Assembly (NCBI GenBank): GCA_037349495.1
Contig: CP140198.1
Span: 1,090,001 to 1,154,000 of the forward strand
DNA length: 64,000 nt
Direction of reading: 5' to 3'
From: Lotmaria passim
Taxonomy: Eukaryota > Euglenozoa > Kinetoplastea > Trypanosomatida > Trypanosomatidae
Part shown: in pieces, positions 21,501-30,250 of the stretch
How positions within the stretch are numbered: position 1 is the stretch's first letter
How the letters are laid out: every line of letters begins with the position of its first letter
Position numbers and translations under genes: made by a program
Notes under the pieces: generated by a model
Told to the model about the DNA's origin: nothing
The model's input: the letters and a program-made list of their open reading frames with translations, nothing else
Database searches by the model: none

Positions 21501-22993
21501 GTGGCAAAGGAAAGCCCGGTTGGCCCGACACCGTCGTCACCGCCGTTGCCTCCCGCGAAGCTCGTGTTGTTGCCGACGCCGAAGTCGCGCTGCCGCCACG
21601 TGACGTCGCCAAAGGCGAAGGACTGCGACGATAGCGGCACACTGCCCAGCCCACCGTAGTAGCCGTCGTCACCCTCGGGTGCGGTGGCAGTCCTCGCCAC
21701 GACGTCGCGCAGTACGCGGCAAAGGCCCAGGTCGATCGCGTAGAGTCTGCAGGACAGGTTGCTGCGCAGGACGTGCAGCACACCGAGAGAGGTAAAGGCG
21801 GCGACACGCGTGGGGTCGCTCACACAGACACTAAGGCTCAAGATGCGTCCCGCACAAGCAACGCGAGCCGCCGACGTGGAGGAAAAAGACGCTGAGCTTC
21901 GTGGTGCCGCCGCCTTGGGAGCAGCCGCGGCGGACGCGTCAAAGACTCCGTTGACGTCGTCGTCGTCACCGTCGAGTAAGTCGGCGTCTGGCAACACCAT
22001 CGCGCATAGCGCACTCACTACTGTCCCCTCATGATGTGAAGAAGCGCCGCTCTGCCCCTTTTTTGTATTCTTACTAGCTGCCGCCGCCACGTCATGTTGA
22101 GCCCACAGCACGAGAAAGTCCCCGGAGTCGTTCCACGCCGGCGGCACCATCTCGACAGCCGCCACACGCGGCTGCCATGGCACCGACGCCGCTGAACCGT
22201 GCAACGGCAGACTTACCGACGGCACAACGACGGAGCTGAACTTCTCCTCGTGAAGCAGTCCATAAAGCTGCCCGGAACCGTCGCCCTCCACGCAGAGAAG
22301 ACCGGCCGAAGAGACACAAAGCGCAGCAAGAGGAGGCCGATTCTCGCTGCACGCTGCAGCATTTCGCGGTCTTAGCTGTACTCGGCGGGAAGCAACCGCG
22401 ACATCAGGTCCGCTCGAAGGCGATGGGGACGGACCGCCGGCCTTCACGGCAACGTCGCGCATGTCCAGGAACACGACCGTCAGCAGCGGCTCCAGCAGGA
22501 AGAAAAGCTCGCCCTCTGGTGTCCACCCAAGAGTCTTGATCGTGTCTTGCCCCACATCCTGCGACGTCAACGGAAAGCTGATTAGCAGCTCGCCGGCGTT
22601 GGTGAAGACGTGAATCGACCGCGATGCCGCCGCGGCGCAGGCGGAATGAGCAGACAAGTTGAAGTACGGTCGTGCAGACTTGGCTGCAGATGACGACAAG
22701 GACGGCGGCGCGGGGGAAGAGGAGGAGTTAACGAGCGTAAACGAAGGCGACGACACCGTGACGTCCGCGGTGCGACTGAGCACCGCGATGGGTCCGCCAA
22801 ACGGTGCCACGGCAACGAGCTCGGCTGTGGCAAGGGAGAAGGATTGCGAGGGCTTGGCGCACTCACTGTTCGCCGCCACCTCCGACACCAGCACCGGCGT
22901 TGGCTTCTGCCATGGCAGATCCTCGTAAAGCGTGAGACAGCGGCAGAAGGAGGAGCGGGAGAAAGCGTACCAATTGCCCACTCGGTCAACCAT
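18509..22993 (-). CDS. VPS16: VPS16, HOPS/CORVET core subunit, greatly expanded
   Basis: A 1494-aa protein, against about 840 in human. The start MVDRVGNWYAF and the following EDLPWQKPT fit the Vps16 N-terminus, and the first ~650 residues are a diverged beta-propeller. The Vps16_C alpha-solenoid starts near residue 790, with LAYMGYYQLALDVVRALHM and RVLSRWASSFVRR. It ends with the conserved IGYLPVVHLLTEYKQEERA and a final helical pair. The extra length comes from low-complexity inserts, the largest at about residues 1070-1165: glycine/acidic, then very basic (REERRKKNKKKRHHRKK), then acidic. VPS16 binds VPS33 and tethers endosomal or lysosomal membranes. The ATG at 22991-22993 is chosen; the longer upstream frame is GA-repeat sequence. 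Confidence 0.85.
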   Translation of the reverse strand: MVDRVGNWYAFSRSSFCRCLTLYEDLPWQKPTPVLVSEVAANSECAKPSQSFSLATAELVAVAPFGGPIAVLSRTADVTVSSPSFTLVNSSSSPAPPSLSSSAAKSARPYFNLSAHSACAAAASRSIHVFTNAGELLISFPLTSQDVGQDTIKTLGWTPEGELFFLLEPLLTVVFLDMRDVAVKAGGPSPSPSSGPDVAVASRRVQLRPRNAAACSENRPPLAALCVSSAGLLCVEGDGSGQLYGLLHEEKFSSVVVPSVSLPLHGSAASVPWQPRVAAVEMVPPAWNDSGDFLVLWAQHDVAAAASKNTKKGQSGASSHHEGTVVSALCAMVLPDADLLDGDDDDVNGVFDASAAAAPKAAAPRSSASFSSTSAARVACAGRILSLSVCVSDPTRVAAFTSLGVLHVLRSNLSCRLYAIDLGLCRVLRDVVARTATAPEGDDGYYGGLGSVPLSSQSFAFGDVTWRQRDFGVGNNTSFAGGNGGDDGVGPTGLSFATSLTPPAEGGGESRSGAGDSAVACPPPHRLEWCGGSFILLSFFLADFQAQPQSSRSTNSNSDGGGGGGDIGCSTAVQRQDAPMFSLLVCTQKGCSVRCERLDWSLDGSGHIATVAEQDGVRVVSDTACYFIQEVPPCLARLCRVQPPFSPAAQVVLAYQAYMNGDRHGIAQVRAALSFPAPASASVAGVGVSAAVHSDGVLNVVNDNDDDDDRGDDNEEEEMSYAEGIVYELLDAASYEFDAEQQYRLVAAASFAGETIHLRSGVPDVIVDVVRRLRVLRAVREEVCCHIPLTMGQYQVLTGSEERPARPLSSLEGSVLVDRLAYMGYYQLALDVVRALHMKPNRVLSRWASSFVRRHIADMSDAALHLEVAQVLTQYPAASYIEPATTAFHLGRRDLALRLLRDEPQQQRERVMLCVKMGELAMAGRAAAASGSAELIHLVVCALVAKEAQTHHLRVAKLREQQQQRDGDEAGPSMAAAQKSENMQSDADDGDGATDVTAGDVYHCLIASPELLCWLLVGAQCLASWQSMAQRLLLSRHWTLASLGCQQMLVQCLRLTSAMHRAQLQQYMAETAGGARQLRKRRGNAAGQGGQGGGDEEEEDTAGDPGHSADGKREKQLLKREERRKKNKKKRHHRKKDCDEADSSADGDDESDDIAGSDEEGGTGGAAIHAHPPPLSIPVPTAHSAAAALTEWMRKTKCGLLKGLQQAEELRRANTAARLPFSVVLKTAEQLQADLRKAAAQDNEDAAPESRSRRRHCTAAAGLAGGEEGSASSSSLVWAHVQCVRTSLSTPTTPPLKDADALKKELDLSKLKVSLAVKHNAPRLSRVVSVADLVYELCGLEDGEADAADVRRVFHVNEKMFFYAKLRGMCAAQRWAAVDAFLGQAPPLRKRSFFSVSGSGGAAKTPCIGYLPVVHLLTEYKQEERAARYVAGACSEAVDRVVLYMSLGAPVMALEAAMVDKDAGLIQQIMQRVPDSAKVQSVGTQMLNELRDDD

Positions 22994-23708
22994 TTTTTTT
23001 TTCTTTTCCTCTTGTTGTTGTTGTGCTTCTCTCTCTCTCTCTCGCTTCTCTTCTGTTAGGCAGCGCGCCTTGCTGTTCTGTTTGGCTGTCGGTTGATTTC
23101 TTTTTAACAGCCAACAGCTGCTGCCCACGCTCAACGACGAAAACGGCGCAGTTATACGCGTGTATCCGGAGTACATATAGAGAGAGCAAAACGGGAGACA
23201 TTGGGAGAGGGAAGAAAGAAACAAAAAAAAACTGGCTTAAAAAAAAAAAAAGCCTGTGTGTGCCCTACACAGCGCAGCAGAGAACACTACCTTTTGCTGT
23301 GATTTGCGTCGGTGGCTTAACAGCTGAGCCAGCAGAGCACAGAAGGTCTGTTTCCGCCTCATTCTCTCTCCCACTCTCTTTCACCGACGACGCAAAGCGG
23401 GAAAATCATTGGAGCACCTTCCACACACCGTCTTGACGTTGCCAACGTAAAAATAAAAGAAAAAACGGGGTGCGTTCAAGAGGCTGCCTTCGTTTTTTTT
23501 GTTGTTATTGTTGTTACTGTTTGCGTGTTCATCGTGGCACAGGAGCTTCACGATACTGCTGCACCACCACGAAGCGGTTCGCAATTTCGAGACCAGCAAC
23601 TACACACGGACAAACTCATGAGCGGCTCATCACACGTCAAAAAAAAAAAAAGAAAGCGAAGCCTTGTTCTGCGCCGCCTCTGCTCTACTCCCCCGCCTTC
23701 CTTCACTT
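22994..23708. other. Intergenic spacer between VPS16 and the RT-like gene
   Basis: Immediately upstream of the VPS16 ATG is a purine-rich leader (CT repeat on plus at 23028-23043). A runs lie at 23222-23252 and 23640-23652. No gene supported. Confidence 0.55.
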
Positions 23709-24914
23709 TCACTTTTGGGCTGCGGCGGGAGCTTTGGTTGTGTCTGGCGCTGCTGTGCGCCCTAAGTACTCCGCTGGTGAATAGTGGTACGCGCGGATTT
23801 GGCACAGCACGAGGCGCAGCTCCAACACACTCCACCGCTGAGGGCCCACCGCTGGCAACTTCTTTTCGAGCTTCACCGCGGCCAGCTCAAGCAGACTGCC
23901 ACCCTCCTCTGGCAGAGCGGTGCGCAACGCATCCATGCCGATCGCACGCGCATTCGGCAACACCAGCCCACGCACAAACCGCTCGAACAAGCGCACGCCC
24001 TTCCCCTGCTCGCCGCTGCCGCCACGCTCTTGCGTCTCCGGAAACGTGCGCAGGGGAGCGTTGCAACCCCAGTTGTAAGCGTCCTGCAGCCACTGAAAGA
24101 AGAGGCCGACTAGAAACGAAGCCACGTCCTCCTCTGACGTGATTTTCTGCAGGGGTAGGGTGGTCCACCAATCCTCGCCATTGACACGCAGCTGTTGCAC
24201 CGCACGCGGCCCTAGTGAGGACCCATGTCCATCCACAGTGAAGCCGACGTCGGTCAGTGCACGAAATACCGCTGCAGTGCGGTGCAGCAAATCCGTAAAG
24301 TCCTCGCAGATTAGCACGAAGGAGCTGAGGAAGCATACAACCTGCATGCCGCTCTGTCGAAGCTGCGTCTGCACGCTGGCAAGGACGCGTGCCATGTCGT
24401 CCCGCACTGCGCGCTGGCCTGGCGGACCACGCAGGAACGTATAGAACGCACGTGCGTGTGCGGGTTGCGGCGCCGAGGTTGCCGACGCCGGCAGCGGCCC
24501 TGCTGTTGCGGTGCAGGAGCTCCTCACGTCCGCTGCAGCGGGCTCCACAGTCGTTTCAACGGAAACGTCAAACAGACTGAGGTCCTGCGCCTGGTCAGAG
24601 AGTGGGTGCAGCGACCATGGCGCCTTCAGTTCCACCACGGTGGAGAAGCACTCCTTGCCGGACCGAGCAGCGCTGGACGCCGCAGCGGAGCCGAACTGTG
24701 CCAGCGTGCCCACAAACTGCTCTGCGTAGAGCGAAGACGACGAGGGCGAGGCCGGCTGCACGAGCCGCTGGTGCAGGTTAGTCCAGTCAAAGACCACGCC
24801 ATCATCGTACCACGGGGAGAGAAAAGCCTCACAAAACACACCGTGCTGCACCTTGGTAGCATCTACTTTGGCAACGTAGTGACTCGCCAACGACGACTTC
24901 AGCCACGCCTCCAT
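23709..24914 (-). CDS. 401-aa protein with reverse transcriptase/RNase H-like region (possible domesticated fossil)
   Basis: A single open frame of 401 aa with host-like GC-rich codons. The N-terminal ~110 residues are not recognised. From about residue 111 the order of segments resembles a DIRS/VIPER- or Ty3-type RT: a short strand like RT motif A (111-120), the region before and across the palm (146-200), then AAVFRALTDVGFTV and SSLGPRAVQ (204-230), which recall the stretch after the palm. Residues 311-376 resemble the RNase H-like/tether part (the ELRLVLCQIRAYHY and EYLGR pattern). The RT active-site motif does not look preserved, so polymerase activity is not expected, although the frame itself looks whole. 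If real this is an old copy taken over by the host. The alternative is a kinetoplastid-specific protein resembling RT by chance. This is by-eye similarity only. Confidence 0.45.
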   Translation of the reverse strand: MEAWLKSSLASHYVAKVDATKVQHGVFCEAFLSPWYDDGVVFDWTNLHQRLVQPASPSSSSLYAEQFVGTLAQFGSAAASSAARSGKECFSTVVELKAPWSLHPLSDQAQDLSLFDVSVETTVEPAAADVRSSCTATAGPLPASATSAPQPAHARAFYTFLRGPPGQRAVRDDMARVLASVQTQLRQSGMQVVCFLSSFVLICEDFTDLLHRTAAVFRALTDVGFTVDGHGSSLGPRAVQQLRVNGEDWWTTLPLQKITSEEDVASFLVGLFFQWLQDAYNWGCNAPLRTFPETQERGGSGEQGKGVRLFERFVRGLVLPNARAIGMDALRTALPEEGGSLLELAAVKLEKKLPAVGPQRWSVLELRLVLCQIRAYHYSPAEYLGRTAAPDTTKAPAAAQK

Positions 24915-25851
24915 GACTGCTTTCTTTCGTTTTCCGTTGTCGCAGTGTCACCGCTTATTTGGCCTCGTTCTTGACACGACTTCATTCATGTGAGTTTCCC
25001 TTGACTCCTCAAAAAAGGAAAGTACAGAGAGAGGGAGAGAATGGCCAGTGCGAGCGACTTTAGAAACACTGTGCTTGCCTGTTTTTCCCCCTTTTTTAGT
25101 TGTTGTTGTTGTTGTTACTGCTGTTGTGTGTAGAAAGAAACTGTGTTTAAACAAGCGAAGTCGAGGAAACGGAGAAACACACGCACGCAAAGGGAGGGGA
25201 TCCAACGATGCACAAAGTAACCTTTAACGCAGCTAAAGCAACGCACAGCAAGGCGTGATGTCGTAGCGCTAACACAGCGCTGAGAATCAAATGAAAAAAA
25301 AAAAAGCTCGTGCCTGCTATGTTCGACAAAGAACCGCGCAAAGTCCAATGGAAGAAGAGGACGCAAACCTCTGCTGACGTGTCAGAGAGAGAGAAAACGA
25401 GAAAGCACCGTTGCTGTTTTAGCAAGCGCGCGCCAAAATAGATGCTTTAAAAAAAAAAAAAGGAGGGCGAGCGTTTGAGTCTTGTTTTGATGGGTTTTGC
25501 GTTAACCACTCCCTGAGTGTTGAAACGATACAGATACACACACACACACACAAATATGCACAGAAGTGAAAGAGGGAAAAAAAAAAAGAAATATACAATC
25601 TAATCGTAAGAAGGAGCCTAAAGAGAGAAAAAAAAAAGAAAAACGAGTCCTTCCATGGAATATTCGTATGGAGAAGAGCTGAGAGAAATGCGCAGGGACT
25701 AAAAACTCCATCAAATAAACCAGCATGCTGCGACGGCTTTGGCATGCTCTTCAAGTCCTTTCAATTCTCTTTGCGCACAAAGCACCCGTAGCAGCATGTT
25801 CACCATGCCAACGTGTCTTCCTTCCTTTTTTTTTTTTTTTGCTCTCCACAC
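24915..25851. other. Intergenic spacer between the RT-like gene and a small unknown gene
   Basis: Contains TTG/GTT repeats (about 25100-25120), A runs at 25290, 25449, 25577 and 25628, a CA repeat at about 25537-25553 and a T run at 25827-25840. No coding frame supported. Confidence 0.55.
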
Positions 25852-26286
25852 TTATACGGCAGGCTCTGGATTGTTGCGGCTAGCATCTTCGCGCGTCATC
25901 TCATCCAGCACCAGACGTACAAGATTGCGAATGATGAGGCCGACATCGTTGTAGTTGGCCAAGTGCGTCAGTACCTGGCACTGCACCGGGTTGGGTCGTA
26001 CGCTGCTGCACAGCTCATTTACCTTGCGGTACTCCTCCGGCTGGTTGCCCTTCAGGAACGAGATGACGTAAATGTCCTGCGGCTTAATCTGGAAGAGGTC
26101 TTGCAGAGAACCGTAGAGGGCGTCGCGGTGGGAGCCGTTCTGTAGCACCTGGATCGGCTTTACTGAGAGTTGGCACTGCCCCTCCAGGGCAGCAGCGTCG
26201 CGCTCGAGGTGCTCCACCAGCGCATCCGCCGCACCACCACACTCCGGGTCGTCGTACGTCAACAGTACCGTCAACACACGAGACAT
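25852..26286 (-). CDS. Small conserved-looking protein of unknown function (144 aa)
   Basis: A 144-aa frame beginning MSRVLTVLLTYDDPECG, predicted soluble with mixed alpha/beta character: an N-terminal hydrophobic strand, DIYVISFLKG in the middle and an amphipathic C-terminal helix (LIIRNLVRLVLDEM). No family was recognised. Support for a real gene comes from its GC-rich coding bias, its position in the directional cluster, and a good trans-splice acceptor upstream (minus strand TTTTTCTGC...TTACAG, AG near 26465). Confidence 0.75.
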   Translation of the reverse strand: MSRVLTVLLTYDDPECGGAADALVEHLERDAAALEGQCQLSVKPIQVLQNGSHRDALYGSLQDLFQIKPQDIYVISFLKGNQPEEYRKVNELCSSVRPNPVQCQVLTHLANYNDVGLIIRNLVRLVLDEMTREDASRNNPEPAV

Positions 26287-26607
26287 CGTCGGCCTTCTGT
26301 GCTCTAAAGTGTAGTAGGTACTTCGTTTTGTTGTTGTTGTTGTTGTGTGAGTGATTAGTAGCTTCGGCTCTCTCAGCGATCAGTGTCAAGTGAATCGACG
26401 GGAGGAACGCGGTATCAGCTTTCTAATAAAGTGCTGACGATGAGTCTCAGACGCCAGCTGTCACTGTAAGAATATAAGCAGAAAAATAATAATAACAACA
26501 ATAAGGGAGCCCGCTTGCTTTCGACTCTCAGTAATGTGATAGTAACCTGTTTAGCCCACGAAGCACAAGAGAGTCAGAAAAGGAAGAGAATGGAAGAAGA
26601 GCAACGG

Positions 26608-26805
26608 TCGAGGTAAGGCGCTTACACAACCCCACCAAAGCCAAGTAGCCTGGAGCGACTCAGCAGACAACACTGTCGCCATCCACTATCACTTTCCACA
26701 AGACTGCGACGAGGCACACCGCCATGCTCCGCATTATTGTTTTTTTTTTTTTTCTCTTGCTTCTCCTTTTCTTTCTTTTCTAGTGAGGAGCACGCCTTAC
26801 CTCGA
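26608..26805. repeat. 13-bp perfect inverted repeat around 172 bp
   Basis: TCGAGGTAAGGCG at 26608-26620 is matched exactly by its reverse complement at 26793-26805. No clear target-site duplication flanks the pair. It could be a small inverted-repeat element, a stem in the transcript, or chance. Confidence 0.6.
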
Positions 26806-26953
26806 TGGAACGAGACGCACTCCCACTCCCACTTCTGAGGACAGTCCGCTTTGCTGTTTCGTGAGCCTGAGCCTGTCCTTCGGAAAAAAAACTGTGCAGA
26901 GCTTCCTCCAGCGCCAACTCTCTCTTTCTTTTGCGTGATCCGCAGCACAGCAT
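26780..26953 (-). CDS. Candidate small protein (57 aa), starts MLCCGSRKRKREL
   Basis: A short frame whose ATG (26951-26953) is the first after a textbook trans-splice acceptor: a long T/C-rich stretch ending in GGTTTAG (AG at 26989-26990), leaving a 36-nt 5' UTR. The product begins MLCCGSRKRKREL and is then helical, charged and serine-rich. Codon third positions are only moderately GC-rich, unlike the long genes. The codon GAG followed by GTAAGG near the end resembles a splice donor, and a pyrimidine tract with CTAAACAG lies about 254 nt downstream, but the resulting second exon is not convincing. No homologue is recognised. Confidence 0.35.
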   Translation of the reverse strand: MLCCGSRKRKRELALEEALHSFFSEGQAQAHETAKRTVLRSGSGSASRSIEVRRAPH

Positions 26954-26988
26954 TTTAGCCTCTCTTTTTTTTGTGTGTGTGTATTTTT

Positions 26989-26990
26989 CT
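26989..26990 (-). promoter_or_regulatory. Predicted trans-splice acceptor upstream of the 57-aa frame
   Basis: The minus strand reads a T/C-rich tract through TTTCGTTTCGGTTTAG; the AG is the first after the tract. Confidence 0.5.
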
Positions 26991-27117
26991 AAACCGAAAC
27001 GAAAATAAGAAACACAAGAAATAAAAAAACAATTAGCCATGATAAGCTAAAGAAATGTGGTCAAGACCCATCATCCCGTGAAAGCAAGCGCTGATGTGCA
27101 GTCAACAGAAAAGGTGC

Positions 27118-28095
27118 TTAGAAGAGACCGCCCATGCCGAAGTCCTCCTCCTCGTCCTCCTCGGTCTCCTCCTTCTTCGCGGCGGCACCACCGGCAGCGG
27201 CGGCGGGGGCGGCGGCGGCCTCCTCCGCAGCGCCACCAGCACCACCCAGCGTGCCGTTGATCGCGGCCTCGCGCAGCGCCTTGCCGTTGTGCTCCTCGAA
27301 CTCGTACGAGGTCGCCACGGAGATGGCCAGCAGGTTCTTGAAGGCGTCCACCACCATGTGGCCGATCGTCGCCGGCGTCGGGATGCCGGCTCCGAGCGAC
27401 ATCGCGGCAACGTTGCTCAGACCCTCCACCATCATCTGCTCCACCATCTCGTCCGTGACCTTCAGGTCCTCGCGCGTGAACAGCACGCCGCGGTCGAAGA
27501 CGCTCAGCACTTCCACCTGGTAGTAGAACGGGCTGATGTTCAGCTTCTGCAGCAGCGTCGCAGTCGAGTTGTCGACCTTGTCGCCAGTGTTCAGCACCTT
27601 CTTCTCCGTCACGATCTCCACCGTGCCCTTCGTGATCTTCGTCGCGATGTTCAGCGCCTGGAAGAAGGACGTCTGCGTCGGCTCCATGCCAGTGTTGCCG
27701 GCCGGCACGACCACGTCGCACGGCGCGATGGCGCCGACACGGGCCGGGGCCTTCACGCGGAACGAGTCCAGCGTCGTCGTGATCTCCCTCACGTCCTCGT
27801 TCGTGAAGATCAAGCCGGTGTTGCCGCTCAGCAGGTTGTGGTGCTCGCACTCCTCAGCGAAGTGCTTCGCCTCGGCGCTGGCGTGCTTGCCGTGCGCGCG
27901 CTTGTGCACGATCTTGGCCTGCAGCGTCTTCTTGCCCATCACGAACTCGGCCTTGCCGCGCAGCGCACGGCGCACATCGTGCACCTGCTGCGAGCGGACG
28001 TTGTCCATGCCAACGAACAGCACGCGGCTGTACTTGGTCAGGCACTCGATGAGGTGCTCCTCGTACGCGTGCTTCGCGGGGGTGATAGACGGCAT
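27118..28095 (-). CDS. RPLP0: 60S acidic ribosomal stalk protein P0 (uL10), copy 1
   Basis: A 325-aa P0: RNA-binding N-terminal domain ([35 protein letters not shown]), the central domain ([20 protein letters not shown]), P1/P2-binding helices, an Ala-rich hinge and the acidic tail ending [10 protein letters not shown], the elongation-factor-binding motif. The length is normal. P0 anchors P1/P2 dimers to the GTPase centre of the large subunit. The protein is identical to copy 2 at 29064-30041. The 982-bp block 27114-28095 differs from it at one base (27241, silent), while flanking leader and 3' UTR sequences are different. Confidence 0.98.
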   Translation of the reverse strand: MPSITPAKHAYEEHLIECLTKYSRVLFVGMDNVRSQQVHDVRRALRGKAEFVMGKKTLQAKIVHKRAHGKHASAEAKHFAEECEHHNLLSGNTGLIFTNEDVREITTTLDSFRVKAPARVGAIAPCDVVVPAGNTGMEPTQTSFFQALNIATKITKGTVEIVTEKKVLNTGDKVDNSTATLLQKLNISPFYYQVEVLSVFDRGVLFTREDLKVTDEMVEQMMVEGLSNVAAMSLGAGIPTPATIGHMVVDAFKNLLAISVATSYEFEEHNGKALREAAINGTLGGAGGAAEEAAAAPAAAAGGAAAKKEETEEDEEEDFGMGGLF

Positions 28096-29063
28096 CTTTA
28101 GAAAAGATACAATAACCTCAGCTATCTACGCAACAGTAACGCGACGGTTTTTTAGCAAGTAATGATGGGTATAAGAAGAAAAAAAAAAGAGAGAGAGGGA
28201 AAAAAACAGAAACAAAAAGAGGTTGTGGAAGGAGAAACGAAGAAAGAGAGGCAAAGTTGAGCTTAATGAGGAGAGACACGTTCCCGTTACACGTATATAG
28301 ATATAACGAAAGGTGCCTTCTCTCTCAGTCCTACCTACATTTTCTTTTTTTTTTTTTCGCGTTCATGAGAACTGTAAAACGCGCAGTGTCCGACTAGGGG
28401 ACTCGAAGCACAGCAGCAGGTCAACTGTTTTTCTTTGTATGTGTGTGTGTGCGTTGGAGCCTGCGTGAAAAAAAAAAAAAAAAACAGATTGCCGCTGCGC
28501 TACAGCCACAAAGCCGAGCCATGCACCCGTTTACCCGCTCCCTTCTTTTTCGCGAAAAAAAAAAAAGAAACCAGTATCAAAAGACTGCGCAGTTCAAATT
28601 CGTTCCTTTCCATAAAAAGAAACGGCACAGTAGTGTTCGTTTCCGTATGCGCAGATGTTGCGCTACGGAATAATCGTACCTCACGAAAGAGCTATATTGG
28701 CTCACTAAGGCGCTCAGACTGTCTTTGTACGCCGTCCTTCTCCTCAAGATCGGAAAAAGAAGAGGCACAGCACCTACCTGTTCAACAGCCGAGAATACCT
28801 GCTTTAGAGATATTGTTTTTCTTTTTTTCTTTTTTAGAAAGGAGATGACAATTAAAAAACGAGAGAAAAAAAAAAGCACTCAGTTCACCTTTTGGGACGA
28901 CAAACAAACGCACTTCCGTAGGCACTTAACGGAAAGCACCGTTCCAAGCCAAAGAACAGAAGTTCTTCGCAAGAGCGAAGCTCTGCGCTATGTGCAGCTT
29001 TCAGGGCTGTGCATCGACCGTGCTGTGGACGTTGACCGCAAAACGAGCTCACCGTAAAAGTGC
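28096..29063. other. Spacer between the two P0 genes
   Basis: Contains the copy-1 leader, a T run at 28348-28358, A runs at 28469-28484, 28555-28566 and 28866-28875, and the copy-2 3' UTR with a 6-bp, 4-nt-loop hairpin (CTTCGC 28965-28970, GCGAAG 28975-28980). No similarity to the flank of the other copy beyond the CDS was seen. Confidence 0.55.
28126..28127 (-). promoter_or_regulatory. Predicted trans-splice acceptor of P0 copy 1
   Basis: The long minus-strand tract CCCTCTCTCTCTTTTTTTTT... is followed, with no intervening AG, by GTTGCGTAG. The 5' UTR would be about 30 nt. Confidence 0.5.
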
Positions 29064-30041
29064 TTAGAAGAGACCGCCCATGCCGAAGTCCTCCTCCTCG
29101 TCCTCCTCGGTCTCCTCCTTCTTCGCGGCGGCACCACCGGCAGCGGCGGCGGGGGCGGCGGCGGCCTCCTCCGCAGCGCCACCAGCGCCACCCAGCGTGC
29201 CGTTGATCGCGGCCTCGCGCAGCGCCTTGCCGTTGTGCTCCTCGAACTCGTACGAGGTCGCCACGGAGATGGCCAGCAGGTTCTTGAAGGCGTCCACCAC
29301 CATGTGGCCGATCGTCGCCGGCGTCGGGATGCCGGCTCCGAGCGACATCGCGGCAACGTTGCTCAGACCCTCCACCATCATCTGCTCCACCATCTCGTCC
29401 GTGACCTTCAGGTCCTCGCGCGTGAACAGCACGCCGCGGTCGAAGACGCTCAGCACTTCCACCTGGTAGTAGAACGGGCTGATGTTCAGCTTCTGCAGCA
29501 GCGTCGCAGTCGAGTTGTCGACCTTGTCGCCAGTGTTCAGCACCTTCTTCTCCGTCACGATCTCCACCGTGCCCTTCGTGATCTTCGTCGCGATGTTCAG
29601 CGCCTGGAAGAAGGACGTCTGCGTCGGCTCCATGCCAGTGTTGCCGGCCGGCACGACCACGTCGCACGGCGCGATGGCGCCGACACGGGCCGGGGCCTTC
29701 ACGCGGAACGAGTCCAGCGTCGTCGTGATCTCCCTCACGTCCTCGTTCGTGAAGATCAAGCCGGTGTTGCCGCTCAGCAGGTTGTGGTGCTCGCACTCCT
29801 CAGCGAAGTGCTTCGCCTCGGCGCTGGCGTGCTTGCCGTGCGCGCGCTTGTGCACGATCTTGGCCTGCAGCGTCTTCTTGCCCATCACGAACTCGGCCTT
29901 GCCGCGCAGCGCACGGCGCACATCGTGCACCTGCTGCGAGCGGACGTTGTCCATGCCAACGAACAGCACGCGGCTGTACTTGGTCAGGCACTCGATGAGG
30001 TGCTCCTCGTACGCGTGCTTCGCGGGGGTGATAGACGGCAT
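29064..30041 (-). CDS. RPLP0: 60S acidic ribosomal stalk protein P0 (uL10), copy 2
   Basis: A second, tandem and same-orientation P0 gene 1946 bp upstream of copy 1, encoding the same 325-aa protein from uL10 domain to FGMGGLF tail. The two coding sequences differ at one synonymous base (29187 versus 27241). Identity stops within a few bases of both start and stop codons, so leader and 3' UTR are copy-specific and could give different expression. Tandem copies raise mRNA dose in organisms without individual promoters. Confidence 0.98.
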   Translation of the reverse strand: MPSITPAKHAYEEHLIECLTKYSRVLFVGMDNVRSQQVHDVRRALRGKAEFVMGKKTLQAKIVHKRAHGKHASAEAKHFAEECEHHNLLSGNTGLIFTNEDVREITTTLDSFRVKAPARVGAIAPCDVVVPAGNTGMEPTQTSFFQALNIATKITKGTVEIVTEKKVLNTGDKVDNSTATLLQKLNISPFYYQVEVLSVFDRGVLFTREDLKVTDEMVEQMMVEGLSNVAAMSLGAGIPTPATIGHMVVDAFKNLLAISVATSYEFEEHNGKALREAAINGTLGGAGGAAEEAAAAPAAAAGGAAAKKEETEEDEEEDFGMGGLF

Positions 30042-30059
30042 CGTTGGAAAAGGGAACTG

Positions 30060-30061
30060 CT
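30060..30061 (-). promoter_or_regulatory. Predicted trans-splice acceptor of P0 copy 2
   Basis: After pyrimidine tracts at about 30170-30213 the minus strand has roughly 100 nt without any AG, until CACCTCAAAG (AG at 30060-30061) or the adjacent CAG (30057-30058). The 5' UTR would be 16-19 nt. Confidence 0.5.
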
Positions 30062-30250
30062 TTGAGGTGAATCAGAAAACGTGTGTGGGTGTTTTTTTTT
30101 TTTTTTAAGAATGGCAATGATATATAATGGGTGGTGCATGGCCGTAACACCAGGCAAGGAAAGTAGAGAGAAAGCAAAAAAAAAAAAAAGGGAGAAAAGG
30201 GGAAAAAAGACTTTTTTTTTCATGGTGAGCGTTCAATCGCGTCAGACCTA

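Larger units (their letters stand above)
26287..27117. other. Spacer with inverted repeat and possible small gene
   Basis: Apart from the small candidate frame at 26780-26953 and the 13-bp inverted repeat at 26608-26620/26793-26805, this spacer contains a plus-strand pyrimidine tract (26739-26780) ending in TAG and a GTT repeat at 26327-26345. Confidence 0.5.

Noticed and set aside
27094-28101. A 335-codon plus-strand frame, repeated at 29235-30065
   Set aside because: It is the mirror of the P0 genes; its repetition only reflects the P0 duplication.
30225-30245. GTTCAATCGC, similar to a tRNA B box
   Set aside because: No cloverleaf, anticodon arm or A box could be fitted around it on either strand.
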